From positions 1 through 43,729 of the forward strand of contig JBDIWM010000013.1 of the NCBI GenBank assembly GCA_039638595.1: a stretch of 43,729 bases of DNA. Reading direction: 5' to 3'. Source of the DNA: Atribacterota bacterium. GTDB taxonomy: Bacteria; Atribacterota; Atribacteria; Atribacterales; Caldatribacteriaceae. Both the position numbers and the translations under genes were made by a program. Positions within the stretch are counted from its first letter, which is position 1. Every line of letters begins with the position of its first letter. The notes under the pieces are model-generated. The model saw only the letters and a list, made by a program, of their open reading frames with translations, was not told where the DNA came from and ran no database searches. Shown here one piece after another: positions 27,198-37,461 of this stretch.

Positions 27198-29294
27198 GTG
27201 AGTAAAAACATGAATAAAGTAGAGCCGAAGTTTGAGGAATACGCAATTTCCCATATTCGAAATATCGGTATTATGGCCCATATAGATGCAGGTAAGACTA
27301 CAGTTACCGAGCGCATCCTTTATTATACCGGCAGGATTCACCGGATGGGCGAAGTTCATGAAGGTACAGCGACGATGGATTTCCTTCCTCAGGAGCAAGA
27401 GCGGGGAATCACCATCAGCTCGGCGGTTACAACCTGTTTCTGGAAGAATTGTCGGATTAATATTATTGATACGCCAGGCCACGTGGACTTTACAGTAGAA
27501 GTAGAAAGAAGCTTGCGAGTCCTCGATGGAGCCATTGCTGTCTTTTGCGGTGTGGGAGGTGTCGAACCTCAGTCGGAGACGGTATGGTATCAGGCGGATC
27601 GTTATCGGGTACCTCGGATTGCTTTTGTCAACAAACTGGACCGGGTTGGGGCTGATTTTTACGCTGTGGTAGAAGCCATTCGAAAAAAGCTAAATGCCAA
27701 TGCCTTTCCTATTCAGGTACCGGTAGGGAAAGAGTCTGATTTTTTGGGAGTTGTTGATTTGGTCGAATTAAAGGCTTATTTGTATGATGTCGATGAAGAA
27801 GGTTTACGGTACCGGGTGACTGATATTCCTGAAGCGATGGAATCCGAAGTTTTTTCTCATCGCGAAAAACTTTTGGAAGCATTGGCTGAGCTTGATGAAG
27901 AGATTTTTGAAAAGTATTTGAGCGGAGAAGAAATCACCCCTGCTGAAATTCGTTACGCTATCAGGAAAACAACCATAGAAGGGAAGTTTGTTCCGGTTCT
28001 TGCCGGTTCCGCCTTGCGAAATAAATGTATTCAACTGCTTCTTGATGCTGTAGTATGGTATCTTCCTTCCCCTGCGGACCTTCCTTCTTTAAAAGGAATG
28101 AATCCTCGCAGTGGTGAGGAAGAGCTTCGTTTACCACTTATTGATGAGCCTTTTGCTGGTCTGGTTTTTAAAATCGTCATGGATCCTCACGCGGGAAAAA
28201 TTTCCTTTTTACGTGTTTATTCTGGAAAATTGAAGAGCGGAAGTTATGTGTACAACGCCACTAAGGGCGAAAAAGAAAGGGTAAGCCGTCTGCTCATTAT
28301 GCATGCCAGTCGGAGGGAGGATGTGGAAGAAGTCAAGGCAGGTGATTTGTGTGGTATTGTGGGTCTGCGGAAGACAACGACCGGTGACACCATCTGTGAA
28401 GAGCGCCATCCAATTCTTTTCGAGATCCCATCCTTTCCGGAGCCAGTTATCTCGGTAGCAATTGAGCCCAAGACCAGGGCGGACCAGGATAAACTAACCA
28501 TGGCTTTGAATAAACTTTCCGAAGAAGATCCCACCTTTAAGGTACGCACCGATGAGGAGACCACCCAGACTATCATTTCTGGCATGGGTGAGCTTCACCT
28601 TGAGATTATTGTTGACCGTTTATTGCGAGAATTTAAAGTTGAAGCGAACATAGGAAAACCTCAGGTGGCATATAAAGAGACGATCAAATCAAGAGCGAAA
28701 GGCGAAGGAAGGTTCATTCGTCAAACTGGAGGAAGAGGTCAATACGGGCATGTAGTTCTGGAAATTGAGCCCTATGAAGGGTTTATCTTTGAAAATAAAA
28801 TATTTGGTGGAGTCATACCCCAGGAATATGTTCCCGCGGTCCAGGCCGGAGTAAAGGAAGCTCTGGATAACGGGGTAATCAGCGGGTTTCCGGTGGTTAA
28901 TTTAAAGGTACGCCTTATAGATGGTTCGTATCATCCGGTGGATTCTTCTGACATTGCTTTTAAGATTGCCGGAGCTATGGCTGTGAAAGAAGCTATTGAA
29001 AAGGCAAGCCCGGTGATCTTGGAACCCATCATGAAGGTTCAGGTTATCGTTCCTCGGGAGTACCTGGGAGATGTGATTGGGGACCTCAACGCTCGCCGAG
29101 GCAAAGTTGAGGGCATGGAAGCTAAGGGGGATATTCAAATTGTCAACGCCAGGGTTCCTTTGGCCAGTCTTTTTGGATATGCAACGGCTCTACGCTCTCT
29201 AACCCAGGGAAGAGCAAATTATACCATGCAGTTTTCTCATTACCAAGAAGTTCCTTCTTCTCTAATGAAAGAGATAGTGGAGAAGAATAGATAA
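27198..29294 (+). CDS. fusA: Elongation factor G
   Basis: EF-G is the GTPase that drives translocation. The 698-residue protein has G1 [10 protein letters not shown]2 region [11 protein letters not shown]3 DTPGHVDF and G4 NKLD, then domains II-V ending in [19 protein letters not shown]. The switch-I segment reads [11 protein letters not shown] rather than the common MDWMEQEQERG. Context in the str operon marks it as the main EF-G. GTG at 27198 is about 12 bases from GGGAGGTC; ATG at 27210 is a less likely alternative. Confidence 0.97.
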   Translation: MSKNMNKVEPKFEEYAISHIRNIGIMAHIDAGKTTVTERILYYTGRIHRMGEVHEGTATMDFLPQEQERGITISSAVTTCFWKNCRINIIDTPGHVDFTVEVERSLRVLDGAIAVFCGVGGVEPQSETVWYQADRYRVPRIAFVNKLDRVGADFYAVVEAIRKKLNANAFPIQVPVGKESDFLGVVDLVELKAYLYDVDEEGLRYRVTDIPEAMESEVFSHREKLLEALAELDEEIFEKYLSGEEITPAEIRYAIRKTTIEGKFVPVLAGSALRNKCIQLLLDAVVWYLPSPADLPSLKGMNPRSGEEELRLPLIDEPFAGLVFKIVMDPHAGKISFLRVYSGKLKSGSYVYNATKGEKERVSRLLIMHASRREDVEEVKAGDLCGIVGLRKTTTGDTICEERHPILFEIPSFPEPVISVAIEPKTRADQDKLTMALNKLSEEDPTFKVRTDEETTQTIISGMGELHLEIIVDRLLREFKVEANIGKPQVAYKETIKSRAKGEGRFIRQTGGRGQYGHVVLEIEPYEGFIFENKIFGGVIPQEYVPAVQAGVKEALDNGVISGFPVVNLKVRLIDGSYHPVDSSDIAFKIAGAMAVKEAIEKASPVILEPIMKVQVIVPREYLGDVIGDLNARRGKVEGMEAKGDIQIVNARVPLASLFGYATALRSLTQGRANYTMQFSHYQEVPSSLMKEIVEKNR

Positions 29295-29315
29295 GAAGGA
29301 AAAGGAGGATATCCT

Positions 29316-30518
29316 ATGGCAAAGCAAAAGTTTGAGAGGAAAAAACCGCACGTCAACGTGGGAACCATTGGACACGTCGATCATGGTAAAACCACACTCA
29401 CTGCCGCCATTACCTTGACCCTTTCCAAACATGGCATGGCGAATTACACCCCCTTTGAGCAGATTGATAAAGCTCCTGAAGAGAGAGAGCGGGGTATCAC
29501 CATTGCCATTGCTCATGTGGAGTATGAAACTGAGAACCGCCACTATGCCCACATTGACTGTCCAGGGCATGCTGACTACGTGAAGAACATGATTACCGGT
29601 GCAGCCCAGATGGATGGAGCTGTGCTGGTGGTCTCTGCAGCTGATGGCCCCATGCCCCAGACCCGAGAGCACATTCTCCTCTCCCGTCAGGTGGGTGTTC
29701 CCTATATCATCGTCTTCCTCAACAAGGTGGACATGGTGGATGACCCGGAACTCATCGAACTGGTGGAAATGGAAGTCCGGGAACTTTTGAGTAAGTATGA
29801 ATTCCCTGGTGACGAGATTCCCATCATCCCCGGTAGTGCCCTCAAAGCCTTGCAGTGTGGCTGTGGGAAGAAAGAGTGTGAGTGGTGTGGCGGTATCTGG
29901 AAACTCCTCGATGCCATGGACCAGTATATTCCTCTTCCCATGCGGGAACTGGATAAACCCTTTCTCATGTCCATTGAAGATGTTTTCTCCATCACCGGTC
30001 GAGGGACGGTGGTCACTGGAAGAGTAGAACGTGGCACCCTCAAGCTGGGTGACTCGGTGGAAATCGTGGGTCTCTCCCATGAGATCAAAAAGACGGTGGT
30101 CACCGGTATCGAGATGTTCCGCAAAATCCTGGACGAAGCTCAGGCTGGTGATAACATTGGAGTGCTTTTGAGGGGTATCGACAAAAAAGAGGTAGAACGA
30201 GGGCAGGTTCTGGCAGCTCCAGGTACCATCACCCCCCATACCCACTTCAAAGCCGAAGTCTACGTGCTCACCAAAGAGGAAGGTGGCCGACACACTCCCT
30301 TCTTCAATGGATATCGTCCTCAGTTTTACTTCCGAACCACTGATGTCACTGGAGAGATTAAGCTCCCTCAGGGTGTGGAAATGGTCATGCCTGGAGACAA
30401 CGCCAATTTGGAAGTGAAGCTCATTTACCCCATTGCCATGGAGAAGGGTTTGCGCTTTGCTATCCGTGAGGGAGGACGAACGGTAGGGGCTGGAGTGGTA
30501 TCGGATATTATTGAGTGA
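29316..30518 (+). CDS. tuf: Elongation factor Tu with a four-cysteine insert
   Basis: EF-Tu delivers aminoacyl-tRNA. The 400-residue protein has [24 protein letters not shown] and SALK, domain [20 protein letters not shown] and domain [18 protein letters not shown]. In the G domain, just after GSALKALQ, residues 181-191 read [11 protein letters not shown], a CxCx4CxxC cluster absent from E. coli EF-Tu. AAAAGGAGGA precedes the ATG. Codon use is clearly richer in C-ending codons (many CTC, ATC, ACC) than in fusA and the ribosomal genes around it. Confidence 0.98.
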   Translation: MAKQKFERKKPHVNVGTIGHVDHGKTTLTAAITLTLSKHGMANYTPFEQIDKAPEERERGITIAIAHVEYETENRHYAHIDCPGHADYVKNMITGAAQMDGAVLVVSAADGPMPQTREHILLSRQVGVPYIIVFLNKVDMVDDPELIELVEMEVRELLSKYEFPGDEIPIIPGSALKALQCGCGKKECEWCGGIWKLLDAMDQYIPLPMRELDKPFLMSIEDVFSITGRGTVVTGRVERGTLKLGDSVEIVGLSHEIKKTVVTGIEMFRKILDEAQAGDNIGVLLRGIDKKEVERGQVLAAPGTITPHTHFKAEVYVLTKEEGGRHTPFFNGYRPQFYFRTTDVTGEIKLPQGVEMVMPGDNANLEVKLIYPIAMEKGLRFAIREGGRTVGAGVVSDIIE

Positions 30519-30542
30519 GTTTGAGATGAGGAGGCATGAAAG

Positions 30543-30848
30543 GTGGCTCAAAAAATCCGAATTAAGTTAAAGGGGTATGATCATCGAATTTTAGATCAAT
30601 CTGCGGTTAGAATTGTTCAGGCGGTGGAGCGAACTGGAGCGACTGTGGCGGGTCCAGTTCCTTTGCCAGTAGAAATTTCTCGATATACAGTTTTACGTTC
30701 TCCTCACGTGGATAAAAAGTCTCGAGATCAGTTCGAAATGAGGACCCATAAGAGGTTGATTGACATCCTGGATCCCAATCCCAAAACTGTGGATGCTTTA
30801 ATGCATTTGGATCTGCCAGCGGGTGTAGACATCGAAATTAAGCTTTAG
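30543..30848 (+). CDS. rpsJ: 30S ribosomal protein S10
   Basis: S10 is a 30S head protein that also acts with NusB in antitermination. The 101-residue protein has the conserved [39 protein letters not shown] region (read as VPLPVE and SPHVDKKSR) and [18 protein letters not shown] at 30543 is eight bases after GAGGAGG. It follows tuf by only 24 bases, so str and S10 operons are joined. Confidence 0.98.
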   Translation: MAQKIRIKLKGYDHRILDQSAVRIVQAVERTGATVAGPVPLPVEISRYTVLRSPHVDKKSRDQFEMRTHKRLIDILDPNPKTVDALMHLDLPAGVDIEIKL

Positions 30849-30881
30849 TGGGCTCTCAGTGAAGGAAGGAGAGAGGTAGGG

Positions 30882-31514
30882 ATGAAAACAGTACGATACG
30901 GGATGATTGGCGAAAAGGTTGGCATGACGCGAATTTTCAACCAAGATGGCCTGGTAATACCGGTAACGGTGATCAAATGTGGCCCCTGTTACTTGGTGCA
31001 GAAACGACTTCAGGAAAAAGAGGGATATCAGTCTTTGCAACTGGGTTACGGAGAGGTTAAAGAAAAAAAGTTGAATAAACCTCAGCTTGGGCATCTCAAA
31101 AAGGCTGGAACACCACCTCTACGATTTTTGGCTGAATTTCGCTTTGAAAACATTGGTGAATACCAGATAGGACAAACCTTGAAGGTCGATGGGTTTCAAG
31201 TTGGTGATAAGGTTGACGTGACCGGTGTCTCAAAGGGCAAAGGTTTTCAGGGTGTGGTGCGTCGATATGGGTATGGAGGTGGCCCAGCAACGCACGGTTC
31301 GATGTTTTATCGAGAGCCCGGTTCGATTGGTGGTACCGATGCCGAGAGGGTGTTTAAGGGCAAAGGTCTTCCAGGAAGAATGGGACGGGATACGGTGACA
31401 GTTAGGAATCTAGAAGTGGTAGGTGTAAATCCCGAACGAGATCTTCTCCTCATTAAAGGAGCGGTACCGGGGCCAGCAGGGAGCAAGGTCTTGGTGAAAA
31501 AGAGAGTATTGTAG
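30882..31514 (+). CDS. rplC: 50S ribosomal protein L3
   Basis: L3 binds near the peptidyl transferase centre and starts 50S assembly. The 210-residue protein opens [13 protein letters not shown] and has [24 protein letters not shown] and the [13 protein letters not shown] block. Length and position after rpsJ are standard. AAGGAAGGAGAG lies upstream of the ATG. Confidence 0.98.
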   Translation: MKTVRYGMIGEKVGMTRIFNQDGLVIPVTVIKCGPCYLVQKRLQEKEGYQSLQLGYGEVKEKKLNKPQLGHLKKAGTPPLRFLAEFRFENIGEYQIGQTLKVDGFQVGDKVDVTGVSKGKGFQGVVRRYGYGGGPATHGSMFYREPGSIGGTDAERVFKGKGLPGRMGRDTVTVRNLEVVGVNPERDLLLIKGAVPGPAGSKVLVKKRVL

Positions 31515-31525
31515 GAGGAACACAG

Positions 31526-32161
31526 ATGGAACTCGAAGTGAAAGATAGAAGTGGAAAAGTGGTAGGAAGTGTCAGCGTGCGAGAGAATATTCTACCGATG
31601 GAAAGGAATGCCCACCTGCTTTATCTTTCGGTGAAAAGTTTTCTTGATAATCAACGCCTGGGGACTGCCAAAGCCAAAACTCGGGGTGAAGTGCGTGGTG
31701 GTGGGAAAAAACCCTGGCGTCAAAAGGGAACGGGTCGGGCACGTCATGGAAGCATCCGTTCACCAATCTGGAGAGGTGGAGGAGTTGTTTTTGGTCCTTT
31801 GCCACGTTCTTTCTATCATTCGCTTCCCAAGGGAGAACAGAAGAAGTCTTTTATTTTAGCTTTAAGTGAGAAAATTGGGCAAAAAGCTCTTATCATTGTT
31901 GATAATCTTGATTTTCAGATGCCCAAGACCAAGGAAGCAGTGTCTTTTTTGAGGGATTTTGGCGTTTCCGAGGGAAAGAAAGTTTTGCTGATTACCGTGA
32001 TGAAGAAAGAGGGAGTGGTACGAGCGTTTGCAAATCTCCCCCTTGTGGTCGTAAAGCCGATCAATGAAGTGCATACTTATCTTCTTCTCTGGTCTAACGC
32101 GGTGATTATGGAGAAAGAGGCTTTTCTGAAATTGGTGGAGGTGTATGGTGGTGAACGGTGA
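31526..32161 (+). CDS. rplD: 50S ribosomal protein L4
   Basis: L4 lines the exit tunnel and in E. coli represses the S10 operon. The 211-residue protein has the tunnel loop KTRGEVRGGGKKPWRQKGTG and RARHGSIRSPIWRGGG. GTAGGAGGAA precedes the ATG. No S10-type leader structure was recognised upstream of rpsJ, so L4 autoregulation cannot be asserted. Confidence 0.98.
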   Translation: MELEVKDRSGKVVGSVSVRENILPMERNAHLLYLSVKSFLDNQRLGTAKAKTRGEVRGGGKKPWRQKGTGRARHGSIRSPIWRGGGVVFGPLPRSFYHSLPKGEQKKSFILALSEKIGQKALIIVDNLDFQMPKTKEAVSFLRDFGVSEGKKVLLITVMKKEGVVRAFANLPLVVVKPINEVHTYLLLWSNAVIMEKEAFLKLVEVYGGER

Positions 32162-32438
32162 GCATGAAGTTCTTATTCACCCAATCATGACGGAGAAAAC
32201 GGTTGGGCTTCAGAAAGAGAATAAGTACGTTTTCAGAGTAGACCTTCGGGCGACCAAACCTGAAATTAAAAAGGCTGTTCAGAACATGTTTGGTGTGACG
32301 GTTCTTAAGGTACACACCGTAAGAGTAGGAGGAAAAAAGAAAAGACTGGGTCGTTTCGAAGGAGAAACCAGTAGTTGGAAAAAGGCTATCGTTTTTGTGA
32401 AGCCCGGTGAGCGGATTAAGGCCTTTGATATTTCGTAG
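32151..32438 (+). CDS. rplW: 50S ribosomal protein L23
   Basis: L23 is at the tunnel exit, where trigger factor and SRP dock. About 95 residues: [19 protein letters not shown] and the C-terminal basic loop are typical. Start choices are ATG 32145, GTG 32148 and GTG 32151; the last is eight bases after GGAGGT and gives the usual length. It overlaps the rplD end by 11 bases. Confidence 0.96.
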   Translation: MNGEHEVLIHPIMTEKTVGLQKENKYVFRVDLRATKPEIKKAVQNMFGVTVLKVHTVRVGGKKKRLGRFEGETSSWKKAIVFVKPGERIKAFDIS

Positions 32439-32458
32439 TGATAAAGGAGAGAATCGGG

Positions 32459-33283
32459 ATGGCAAACATCAAAGAATATAAACCTGTTACTCCGAGTCGG
32501 CGCCATATGAGTGGATATGCCTTTGAGGAAATCACTCCAGGGGGGCCTGAGAAGTCACTGCTTGAGACCCTCAAGAGTAAAGCAGGGAGGGATAACCAGG
32601 GAAGGATTGCGGTTCGTCATCAGGGTGGAGGAAACAAGAGAAAGTATCGGATCATCGATTTTAAAAGAGACAAGATTGGTGTTCCTGCCAAAGTGGAGAG
32701 GATTGAGTACGACCCAAATCGTTCAGCCCGTATTGCTCTTTTGAAATATGTTGATGGTGAAAAGCGGTACATCATTGCTCCCCTGGGACTGGTGGTGGGA
32801 GATACCGTGATAAGCGGACCTGATGCCGATATCCGGCCAGGGAATGCTCTCCCTCTTCGTTCGATACCGGTGGGAACCTTTATTCATAATGTTGAACTTC
32901 GAAAGGGTAAAGGAGGACAGTTGGTTCGATCTGCAGGTGGGTATGCACAGCTTATGGCTAAAGAAGGCGACTACGCTCAGGTAAGGATGCCGTCTGGAGA
33001 AGTACGTCTTATCCATCTTGACTGTATGGCTACAGTTGGACAGGTTGGGAATGTCGACCACGAGAACGTGACCATTGGAAAAGCTGGTAGAAGCCGTTGG
33101 TTAGGAATACGCCCAACGGTAAGAGGTGTAGCCATGAACCCCATTGATCATCCTCATGGTGGTGGTGAGGGGCGATCCCATGGTGGAAGGCATCCGGTCA
33201 GCCCTTGGGGTGTGTTGACCAAGGGATTCAAGACCAGGAAAAACAAAAATACTGATAAGTGGATTGTAAAGAGGAGAAAGTAA
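32459..33283 (+). CDS. rplB: 50S ribosomal protein L2
   Basis: L2 is needed for subunit joining and peptidyl transfer. The 274-residue protein has [21 protein letters not shown] readable as GRITVRH-like [13 protein letters not shown], and the key histidine loop [23 protein letters not shown] at 32459 follows AAAGGAGA by eight bases and gives [15 protein letters not shown], the normal N-terminus; an upstream in-frame start at 32438 is rejected. Confidence 0.98.
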   Translation: MANIKEYKPVTPSRRHMSGYAFEEITPGGPEKSLLETLKSKAGRDNQGRIAVRHQGGGNKRKYRIIDFKRDKIGVPAKVERIEYDPNRSARIALLKYVDGEKRYIIAPLGLVVGDTVISGPDADIRPGNALPLRSIPVGTFIHNVELRKGKGGQLVRSAGGYAQLMAKEGDYAQVRMPSGEVRLIHLDCMATVGQVGNVDHENVTIGKAGRSRWLGIRPTVRGVAMNPIDHPHGGGEGRSHGGRHPVSPWGVLTKGFKTRKNKNTDKWIVKRRK

Positions 33284-33301
33284 GCGGAAGGAGGCATTGC
33301 A

Positions 33302-33586
33302 TTGGGTAGGTCGTCTAAAAAAGGTCCCTATGTGGACCCGAAATTACGAAAGAAGATTGACGAGATGAATAGGCGCGGTGAAAAGAGAGTCATCAAGAGC
33401 TGGTGCCGGGCCTGCGTGATTATTCCCGAAATGGTTGGACACACCATTGCGGTGCATAACGGAAAGAAGCATGTGCCAGTTTACATCACGGAACAGATGG
33501 TTGGACATCGTTTAGGGGAGTTTGCTCCGACCCGGACGTTTAAGGGACACGGAAATCCCACTGAGCGTTCTACCGCTCTGAAATAA
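33302..33586 (+). CDS. rpsS: 30S ribosomal protein S19
   Basis: S19 is a 30S head protein contacting S13 and the A-site tRNA. The 94-residue protein has [30 protein letters not shown] (read as [10 protein letters not shown]) and [11 protein letters not shown]. It starts with TTG at 33302, seven bases after GAAGGAGG. The SWCR in place of the usual TWSR is a small difference. Confidence 0.97.
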   Translation: MGRSSKKGPYVDPKLRKKIDEMNRRGEKRVIKSWCRACVIIPEMVGHTIAVHNGKKHVPVYITEQMVGHRLGEFAPTRTFKGHGNPTERSTALK

Positions 33587-33600
33587 GGAGGTGTGCCTTG

Positions 33601-33945
33601 GTGGAAGCCAGAGCAACCGCGAAGTATTTGCGTATTTCACCTCGCAAAGCCAGACAGGCCGTGGATCTCATTCGGGGTAAAAAGGCTCAGGAGGCGCTTG
33701 CGCTCCTTAAGTTTGTTCCTAAGAAGTCTGCTCGGCTGGTTTATAAGGTATTACAGTCTGCTATTGCGAATGCTGAAAACAATCGGGGTTTGGATGTGGA
33801 TAAATTGGTGGTATCCCAGGCTTTTGTAAATCCAGGGCCTACCATGAAGAGGATAAGGCCCAGAGCCATGGGGAGGGCGTATCTGATTCGCAAAAGAAGT
33901 TCTCATATCACTGTGGTTGTTTCCGAAGCGGGGGAGGGAAGGTAA
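33601..33945 (+). CDS. rplV: 50S ribosomal protein L22
   Basis: L22 lines the exit tunnel. About 114 residues, with [22 protein letters not shown] (read as RISPRKAR), AIANAENN and the tunnel loop [18 protein letters not shown] at 33601 is seven bases from AAGGAGGTG; TTG at 33598 is slightly too close. The macrolide-contacting loop looks unmodified. Confidence 0.96.
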   Translation: MEARATAKYLRISPRKARQAVDLIRGKKAQEALALLKFVPKKSARLVYKVLQSAIANAENNRGLDVDKLVVSQAFVNPGPTMKRIRPRAMGRAYLIRKRSSHITVVVSEAGEGR

Positions 33946-34668
33946 TTGGGGCAGAAAGTCAATCCAGTCGGTTTACGTTTGGGTATTATTAAAGATTGGC
34001 AATCTCGCTGGTATGCTGAGAAAAAGTTTCAGGATCATCTTTTAGAGGATTTGAAGGTTCGGCAATACATCAAAGAAAGGCTCTATCGCTCTGGAGTTTC
34101 CAGGGTTGAGGTGGAACGTTTAGCAAACCAGGTTAAAGTGGTTATCAAAACGGCTCGTCCAGGAATTGTCATCGGTCGTAAGGGAAGCGAAGTTGAAAAA
34201 TTGAAACAAGATTTGCAGGCCATGATTGGGAACCAAAATGTCCAAATTTCGGTCGAAGAGGTTCAATCCCCCGAAACCGATGCACAGCTTGTTGCTGAAA
34301 ACATCGCTTTGCAGATCGAGCGACGTGTTTCTTACCGGAGAGCTATGAAACAGGCCATTGTTCGCGCACTCAAAGCTGGAGCCAAAGGAATCAAGGTAGC
34401 CTGTTCTGGAAGACTGGCAGGAGCAGAGATTGCTCGTGAAGAGTGGTATCGTGAAGGTCGCTTGCCTTTACAGACTTTACGTGCTGATATAGACTATGGA
34501 TTTGCCGAAGCGATCACCACGTACGGTAAAATTGGTGTCAAAGTTTGGATTTTTAAGGGTGAAGTAATCTCTCCGGGTGAAGTTCTGGAAGAAGGGGGCT
34601 TCGGAGAAGTAAAAGAAGGGAAATACGAGGAGGAATTGGTAGACTATGCTGATACCCAAGAGAGTTAA
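33946..34668 (+). CDS. rpsC: 30S ribosomal protein S3
   Basis: S3 forms part of the mRNA entry channel. The 240-residue protein has [13 protein letters not shown], a KH domain with [12 protein letters not shown] and the C-terminal [26 protein letters not shown] pattern, plus an acidic tail. It begins with TTG at 33946 immediately after the rplV stop, with GGGGAGGGAAGG upstream. The end overlaps rplP by 23 bases. Confidence 0.97.
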   Translation: MGQKVNPVGLRLGIIKDWQSRWYAEKKFQDHLLEDLKVRQYIKERLYRSGVSRVEVERLANQVKVVIKTARPGIVIGRKGSEVEKLKQDLQAMIGNQNVQISVEEVQSPETDAQLVAENIALQIERRVSYRRAMKQAIVRALKAGAKGIKVACSGRLAGAEIAREEWYREGRLPLQTLRADIDYGFAEAITTYGKIGVKVWIFKGEVISPGEVLEEGGFGEVKEGKYEEELVDYADTQES

Positions 34669-35056
34669 ATATAGAAAACAGCAACGTGGGAGAATGACGG
34701 GTATTGCCCACCGAGGGTGTGAGGTTGATTTCGGTGACTTTGGTCTGCAGGCTCTGGAGCCGGCCTGGATTACCAATCCTCAGATTGAGGCGGCGCGAGT
34801 TGCCATTTCAAGACATATTAAAAAGGGAAGGATCTGGGTGAGAGTTTTTCCAGACAAGCCCTATACGAAGAAACCTACTGAATCCCGAATGGGTAAAGGA
34901 AAAGGTCCAGTAGAAGGATGGGTAGCGGTAGTAAGACCGGGGAAGGTCCTTTTTGAAATCGGGGGTGTAGACAGGGAAACCGCTATGGAAGCCTTGCGTC
35001 TGGCTTCTCATAAATTGCCCATCAAAACGAGAGTTGTCGAGAGAAGTGTTGAGTAG
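34646..35056 (+). CDS. rplP: 50S ribosomal protein L16
   Basis: L16 shapes the A-site tRNA path on the 50S. The 136-residue protein has [37 protein letters not shown] (read as ALEPAWIT) and [22 protein letters not shown] in parts. ATG at 34646 lies inside rpsC, nine bases after GAGGAGGAATT. Expected place between rpsC and rpmC. Confidence 0.97.
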   Translation: MLIPKRVKYRKQQRGRMTGIAHRGCEVDFGDFGLQALEPAWITNPQIEAARVAISRHIKKGRIWVRVFPDKPYTKKPTESRMGKGKGPVEGWVAVVRPGKVLFEIGGVDRETAMEALRLASHKLPIKTRVVERSVE

Positions 35057-35067
35057 AGGTGACCATA

Positions 35068-35280
35068 ATGAGGGCTTCCGAATTGCGTAATTTGACAAAT
35101 GAAGAGTTAAATCAGAAATTAAAAGATTTGCGGACTGAGCTCTTTAATTTGCGTTTTCAGACCATCACTGGCCAATTAGCGAATCCCCAGAGGATCCGTA
35201 CGGTAAAGAGGGACGTTGCTCGAATTAAGACTATCCTCAAAGAGCGGGAACTGGGATTGCAGAAACAGGGGGTAAAGTAA
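35068..35280 (+). CDS. rpmC: 50S ribosomal protein L29
   Basis: L29 lies beside L23 at the tunnel exit. A 70-residue helical hairpin protein with [20 protein letters not shown] and [19 protein letters not shown] in part. ATG at 35068 is placed six bases after AGAGGTGA; an in-frame GTG at 35059 would add three residues. Confidence 0.95.
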   Translation: MRASELRNLTNEELNQKLKDLRTELFNLRFQTITGQLANPQRIRTVKRDVARIKTILKERELGLQKQGVK

Positions 35281-35281
35281 A

Positions 35282-35575
35282 ATGGGCGCTCGCAAACAGT
35301 TTGTTGGAGAAGTGGTCAGTAACGCCATGGATAAAACTGTAGTGGTTAAAGTAACCAGGGTTACAGAACATCCGCTTTACAGAAAAAAGATCAAAAGGAA
35401 TGCGAAGTTTAAAGCTCATGATGAGAATAAAATCTGTGGAAAAGGCGATAAAGTGCTCATTGAAGAGACTAGGCCCCTGAGCAAGACGAAGCGTTTTCGG
35501 GTTGTGGAAGTGTTAGAGAGGGCGAGGGTTGAGGAAGGAGGAGAGTTCGTTGATTCAGCCGAGAACAATGCTTGA
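35282..35575 (+). CDS. rpsQ: 30S ribosomal protein S17
   Basis: S17 is a primary 16S rRNA binding OB-fold protein. The 97-residue protein has [35 protein letters not shown] in part, [18 protein letters not shown] and a C-terminal tail about 10 residues longer than in E. coli. ATG at 35282 is one base after rpmC; the end overlaps rplN by 26 bases. Confidence 0.96.
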   Translation: MGARKQFVGEVVSNAMDKTVVVKVTRVTEHPLYRKKIKRNAKFKAHDENKICGKGDKVLIEETRPLSKTKRFRVVEVLERARVEEGGEFVDSAENNA

Positions 35576-35918
35576 AGTGGCCGATAATACCGGTGCAAAG
35601 AAAATCATGTGCATTCGGGTGATGGGTGGCTCGAATCGCCGTTATGCGACAATTGGAGATATTATTATCGCTTCGGTTAAAGAAGCTGAACCCCATTCAG
35701 GGGTGAAGAAAGGGGAAGTGGTGAGAGCGGTGGTAGTCCGGGTTCGAAAGGAGCTGGGCCGGCCTGACGGGACATTCGTCAGATTTGATGATAATGCAGC
35801 AGTGCTCGTTAATAACCAAGATGTTCCCAGGGGAACCCGTATTTTCGGTCCGGTAGGTCGGGAGTTGCGGGAAAAAAATTTCATGCGAATTATTTCCTTA
35901 GCGCCTGAAGTTGTATAA
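35550..35918 (+). CDS. rplN: 50S ribosomal protein L14
   Basis: L14 forms an intersubunit bridge. TTG at 35550, just after AAGGAGGAGAG, gives exactly 122 residues, the universal length, starting [18 protein letters not shown]. The [14 protein letters not shown] and [10 protein letters not shown] blocks follow. The start lies within rpsQ, so the two are probably translationally coupled. Confidence 0.97.
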   Translation: MIQPRTMLEVADNTGAKKIMCIRVMGGSNRRYATIGDIIIASVKEAEPHSGVKKGEVVRAVVVRVRKELGRPDGTFVRFDDNAAVLVNNQDVPRGTRIFGPVGRELREKNFMRIISLAPEVV

Positions 35919-35933
35919 GGAGCGTGATCGATT

Positions 35934-36278
35934 TTGGAAACGAAAAAGAAATTTAAGTTACCTATTAAAAAGGGTGATCTGGTTGAAGTCATACACGGAA
36001 AGGATCGTGGCAAGCGGGGGAAGGTTTTAACGGTTCTCCTGCAGGATGGCAAAGCAGTGGTCGAAGGAGTTAACATGGTGAAAAAACATACTCGCCCCAC
36101 TCAGAAAAACCCTCAGGGGGGAATCATTGACCAGGAAAATCCGGTCAGGGTTTCCAATCTGCGTCTGGTATGTAGTCGTTGTAGCCAGGTTACCCGGATA
36201 GGGCGAAAAAAGGTGGCTGATGCCAGGTTCAGAGTCCGGGTATGCAAGAAGTGTGGCGAAATTATTGATAAAGTATAG
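35934..36278 (+). CDS. rplX: 50S ribosomal protein L24 with C-terminal zinc-ribbon cysteines
   Basis: L24 starts 50S assembly. The 114-residue protein has a KOW motif ([19 protein letters not shown]) and [20 protein letters not shown] in part. Two CxxC pairs (VCSRC and VCKKC) form a likely zinc ribbon, as in many Gram-positive L24 proteins. TTG at 35934 follows AAGGAGCG. Confidence 0.96.
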   Translation: METKKKFKLPIKKGDLVEVIHGKDRGKRGKVLTVLLQDGKAVVEGVNMVKKHTRPTQKNPQGGIIDQENPVRVSNLRLVCSRCSQVTRIGRKKVADARFRVRVCKKCGEIIDKV

Positions 36279-36295
36279 CAAGGAGGTCTTCGGAA

Positions 36296-36835
36296 GTGTC
36301 GGTTACCAGAGAGAAATATGTGCAAGAATCTGTTCCCAAACTTCTCAAGCGTTTTGGATACCGAAATGTCATGCAGGTTCCAAGGTTAGAAAAAGTGGTC
36401 ATCAATCTGGGAATTGGAGACGCAACGCAGAATGCTCGTTATCTCGACCTGGCGGTGGAGGAATTAGCTGCGATCACTGGTCAGAAACCGCTTGTTACCA
36501 GAGCCCGGAAGTCAATCTCCAATTTTAAATTACGTAAAGGAATGCCCATTGGTTGTAAGGTTACCCTGAGAGGAGCGAGAATGTACGAGTTCCTGGATCG
36601 TTTCTTGAATATTGCTATTGCTCGTATTCGAGATTTTAAGGGTTTTCCTGCTGGTTCTTTCGACGGTAGGGGCAATTGCACGATTGGTATTGAGGAACAG
36701 CTGATTTTTCCAGAGATCAGTTATGATAAGGTGGAGCGGGTACGAGGGATGAATATTACCTTCGTAACTACGGCAAGAACAGATGAAGAAGCAAAAGCGT
36801 TGTTAGAGAGTTTGGGATTACCTTTCCGAAAATGA
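36296..36835 (+). CDS. rplE: 50S ribosomal protein L5
   Basis: L5 binds 5S rRNA and contacts the P-site tRNA. The 179-residue protein has [37 protein letters not shown] (read as [14 protein letters not shown]) and the [10 protein letters not shown] and [11 protein letters not shown] blocks. GTG at 36296 is eight bases after AAGGAGG. Confidence 0.98.
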   Translation: MSVTREKYVQESVPKLLKRFGYRNVMQVPRLEKVVINLGIGDATQNARYLDLAVEELAAITGQKPLVTRARKSISNFKLRKGMPIGCKVTLRGARMYEFLDRFLNIAIARIRDFKGFPAGSFDGRGNCTIGIEEQLIFPEISYDKVERVRGMNITFVTTARTDEEAKALLESLGLPFRK

Positions 36836-36847
36836 GGAGGACTGCTC

Positions 36848-37033
36848 ATGGCTCGTAAGGCCAAGGTCGAGAGACTGAATAAAACGTATCGGTTTGAAGT
36901 ACGACGAAGGAATCGATGTCGGTTATGTGGGAGACCGCGAGGATATTTGCGAAAATTTGGAATCTGCAGGCTGTGTTTCCGGATGTTAGCAGGTCGAGGT
37001 GAAATACCAGGCGTGGTTAAATCGAGCTGGTAG
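36848..37033 (+). CDS. rpsN: 30S ribosomal protein S14, zinc-binding type
   Basis: S14 is a 30S head protein. At 61 residues it is the short, zinc-containing type: CRLC and CRLC pairs separated by 12 residues ([13 protein letters not shown] and GICRLCFR). It ends [11 protein letters not shown], as expected. TGAGGAGGA precedes the ATG. Confidence 0.97.
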   Translation: MARKAKVERLNKTYRFEVRRRNRCRLCGRPRGYLRKFGICRLCFRMLAGRGEIPGVVKSSW

Positions 37034-37047
37034 GAAGGGGAATGGAA

Positions 37048-37449
37048 ATGGCCCATACGGATCCTATTGCTGATATGTTAACTCGAATTCGGAATGCCTT
37101 GAAAGCTCGTGAAACCGTGGTGAAGATGGCTGCATCCAGGCTAAAGATGGAAGTGGCAAGAATCCTGAAGGAAGAAGGATATATTAAGGATTACCAGGTG
37201 ATTGTCCAGGAAGGAAACAAAAAAAACCTGGTTATTGAGCTCAAGTATGGCCCGAATCGGGAACGGTTGATTAATGGCTTACGAAGAGTCAGTAAGCCTG
37301 GTTTGAGAATTTATGCTGGAAAGAATGAAATACCGATTTTGCTTGGTGGGATGGGTACAGTCATTGTTTCCACTTCGCAGGGAGTCATGACTGGGAAAGA
37401 AGCCCGACACCTGGGCGTAGGTGGCGAGATTATCTGTTTTGTCTGGTGA
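37048..37449 (+). CDS. rpsH: 30S ribosomal protein S8
   Basis: S8 is a central-domain assembly protein and in E. coli represses the spc operon. The 133-residue protein begins MAHTDPIADMLTRIRNA and ends with VSTSQGVMTGKEARHLGVGG and EIICFVW. ATG at 37048 is seven bases from GGAAGGGG; ATG at 37042 is too close. Confidence 0.97.
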   Translation: MAHTDPIADMLTRIRNALKARETVVKMAASRLKMEVARILKEEGYIKDYQVIVQEGNKKNLVIELKYGPNRERLINGLRRVSKPGLRIYAGKNEIPILLGGMGTVIVSTSQGVMTGKEARHLGVGGEIICFVW

Positions 37450-37461
37450 AGGAGGATTCGT

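Noticed and set aside
29262-30551. A 429-codon open frame on the minus strand across the whole of tuf.
   Set aside because: It covers a clear EF-Tu gene; the lack of antisense stops follows from the C-rich codon bias of tuf. The product resembles no protein family.
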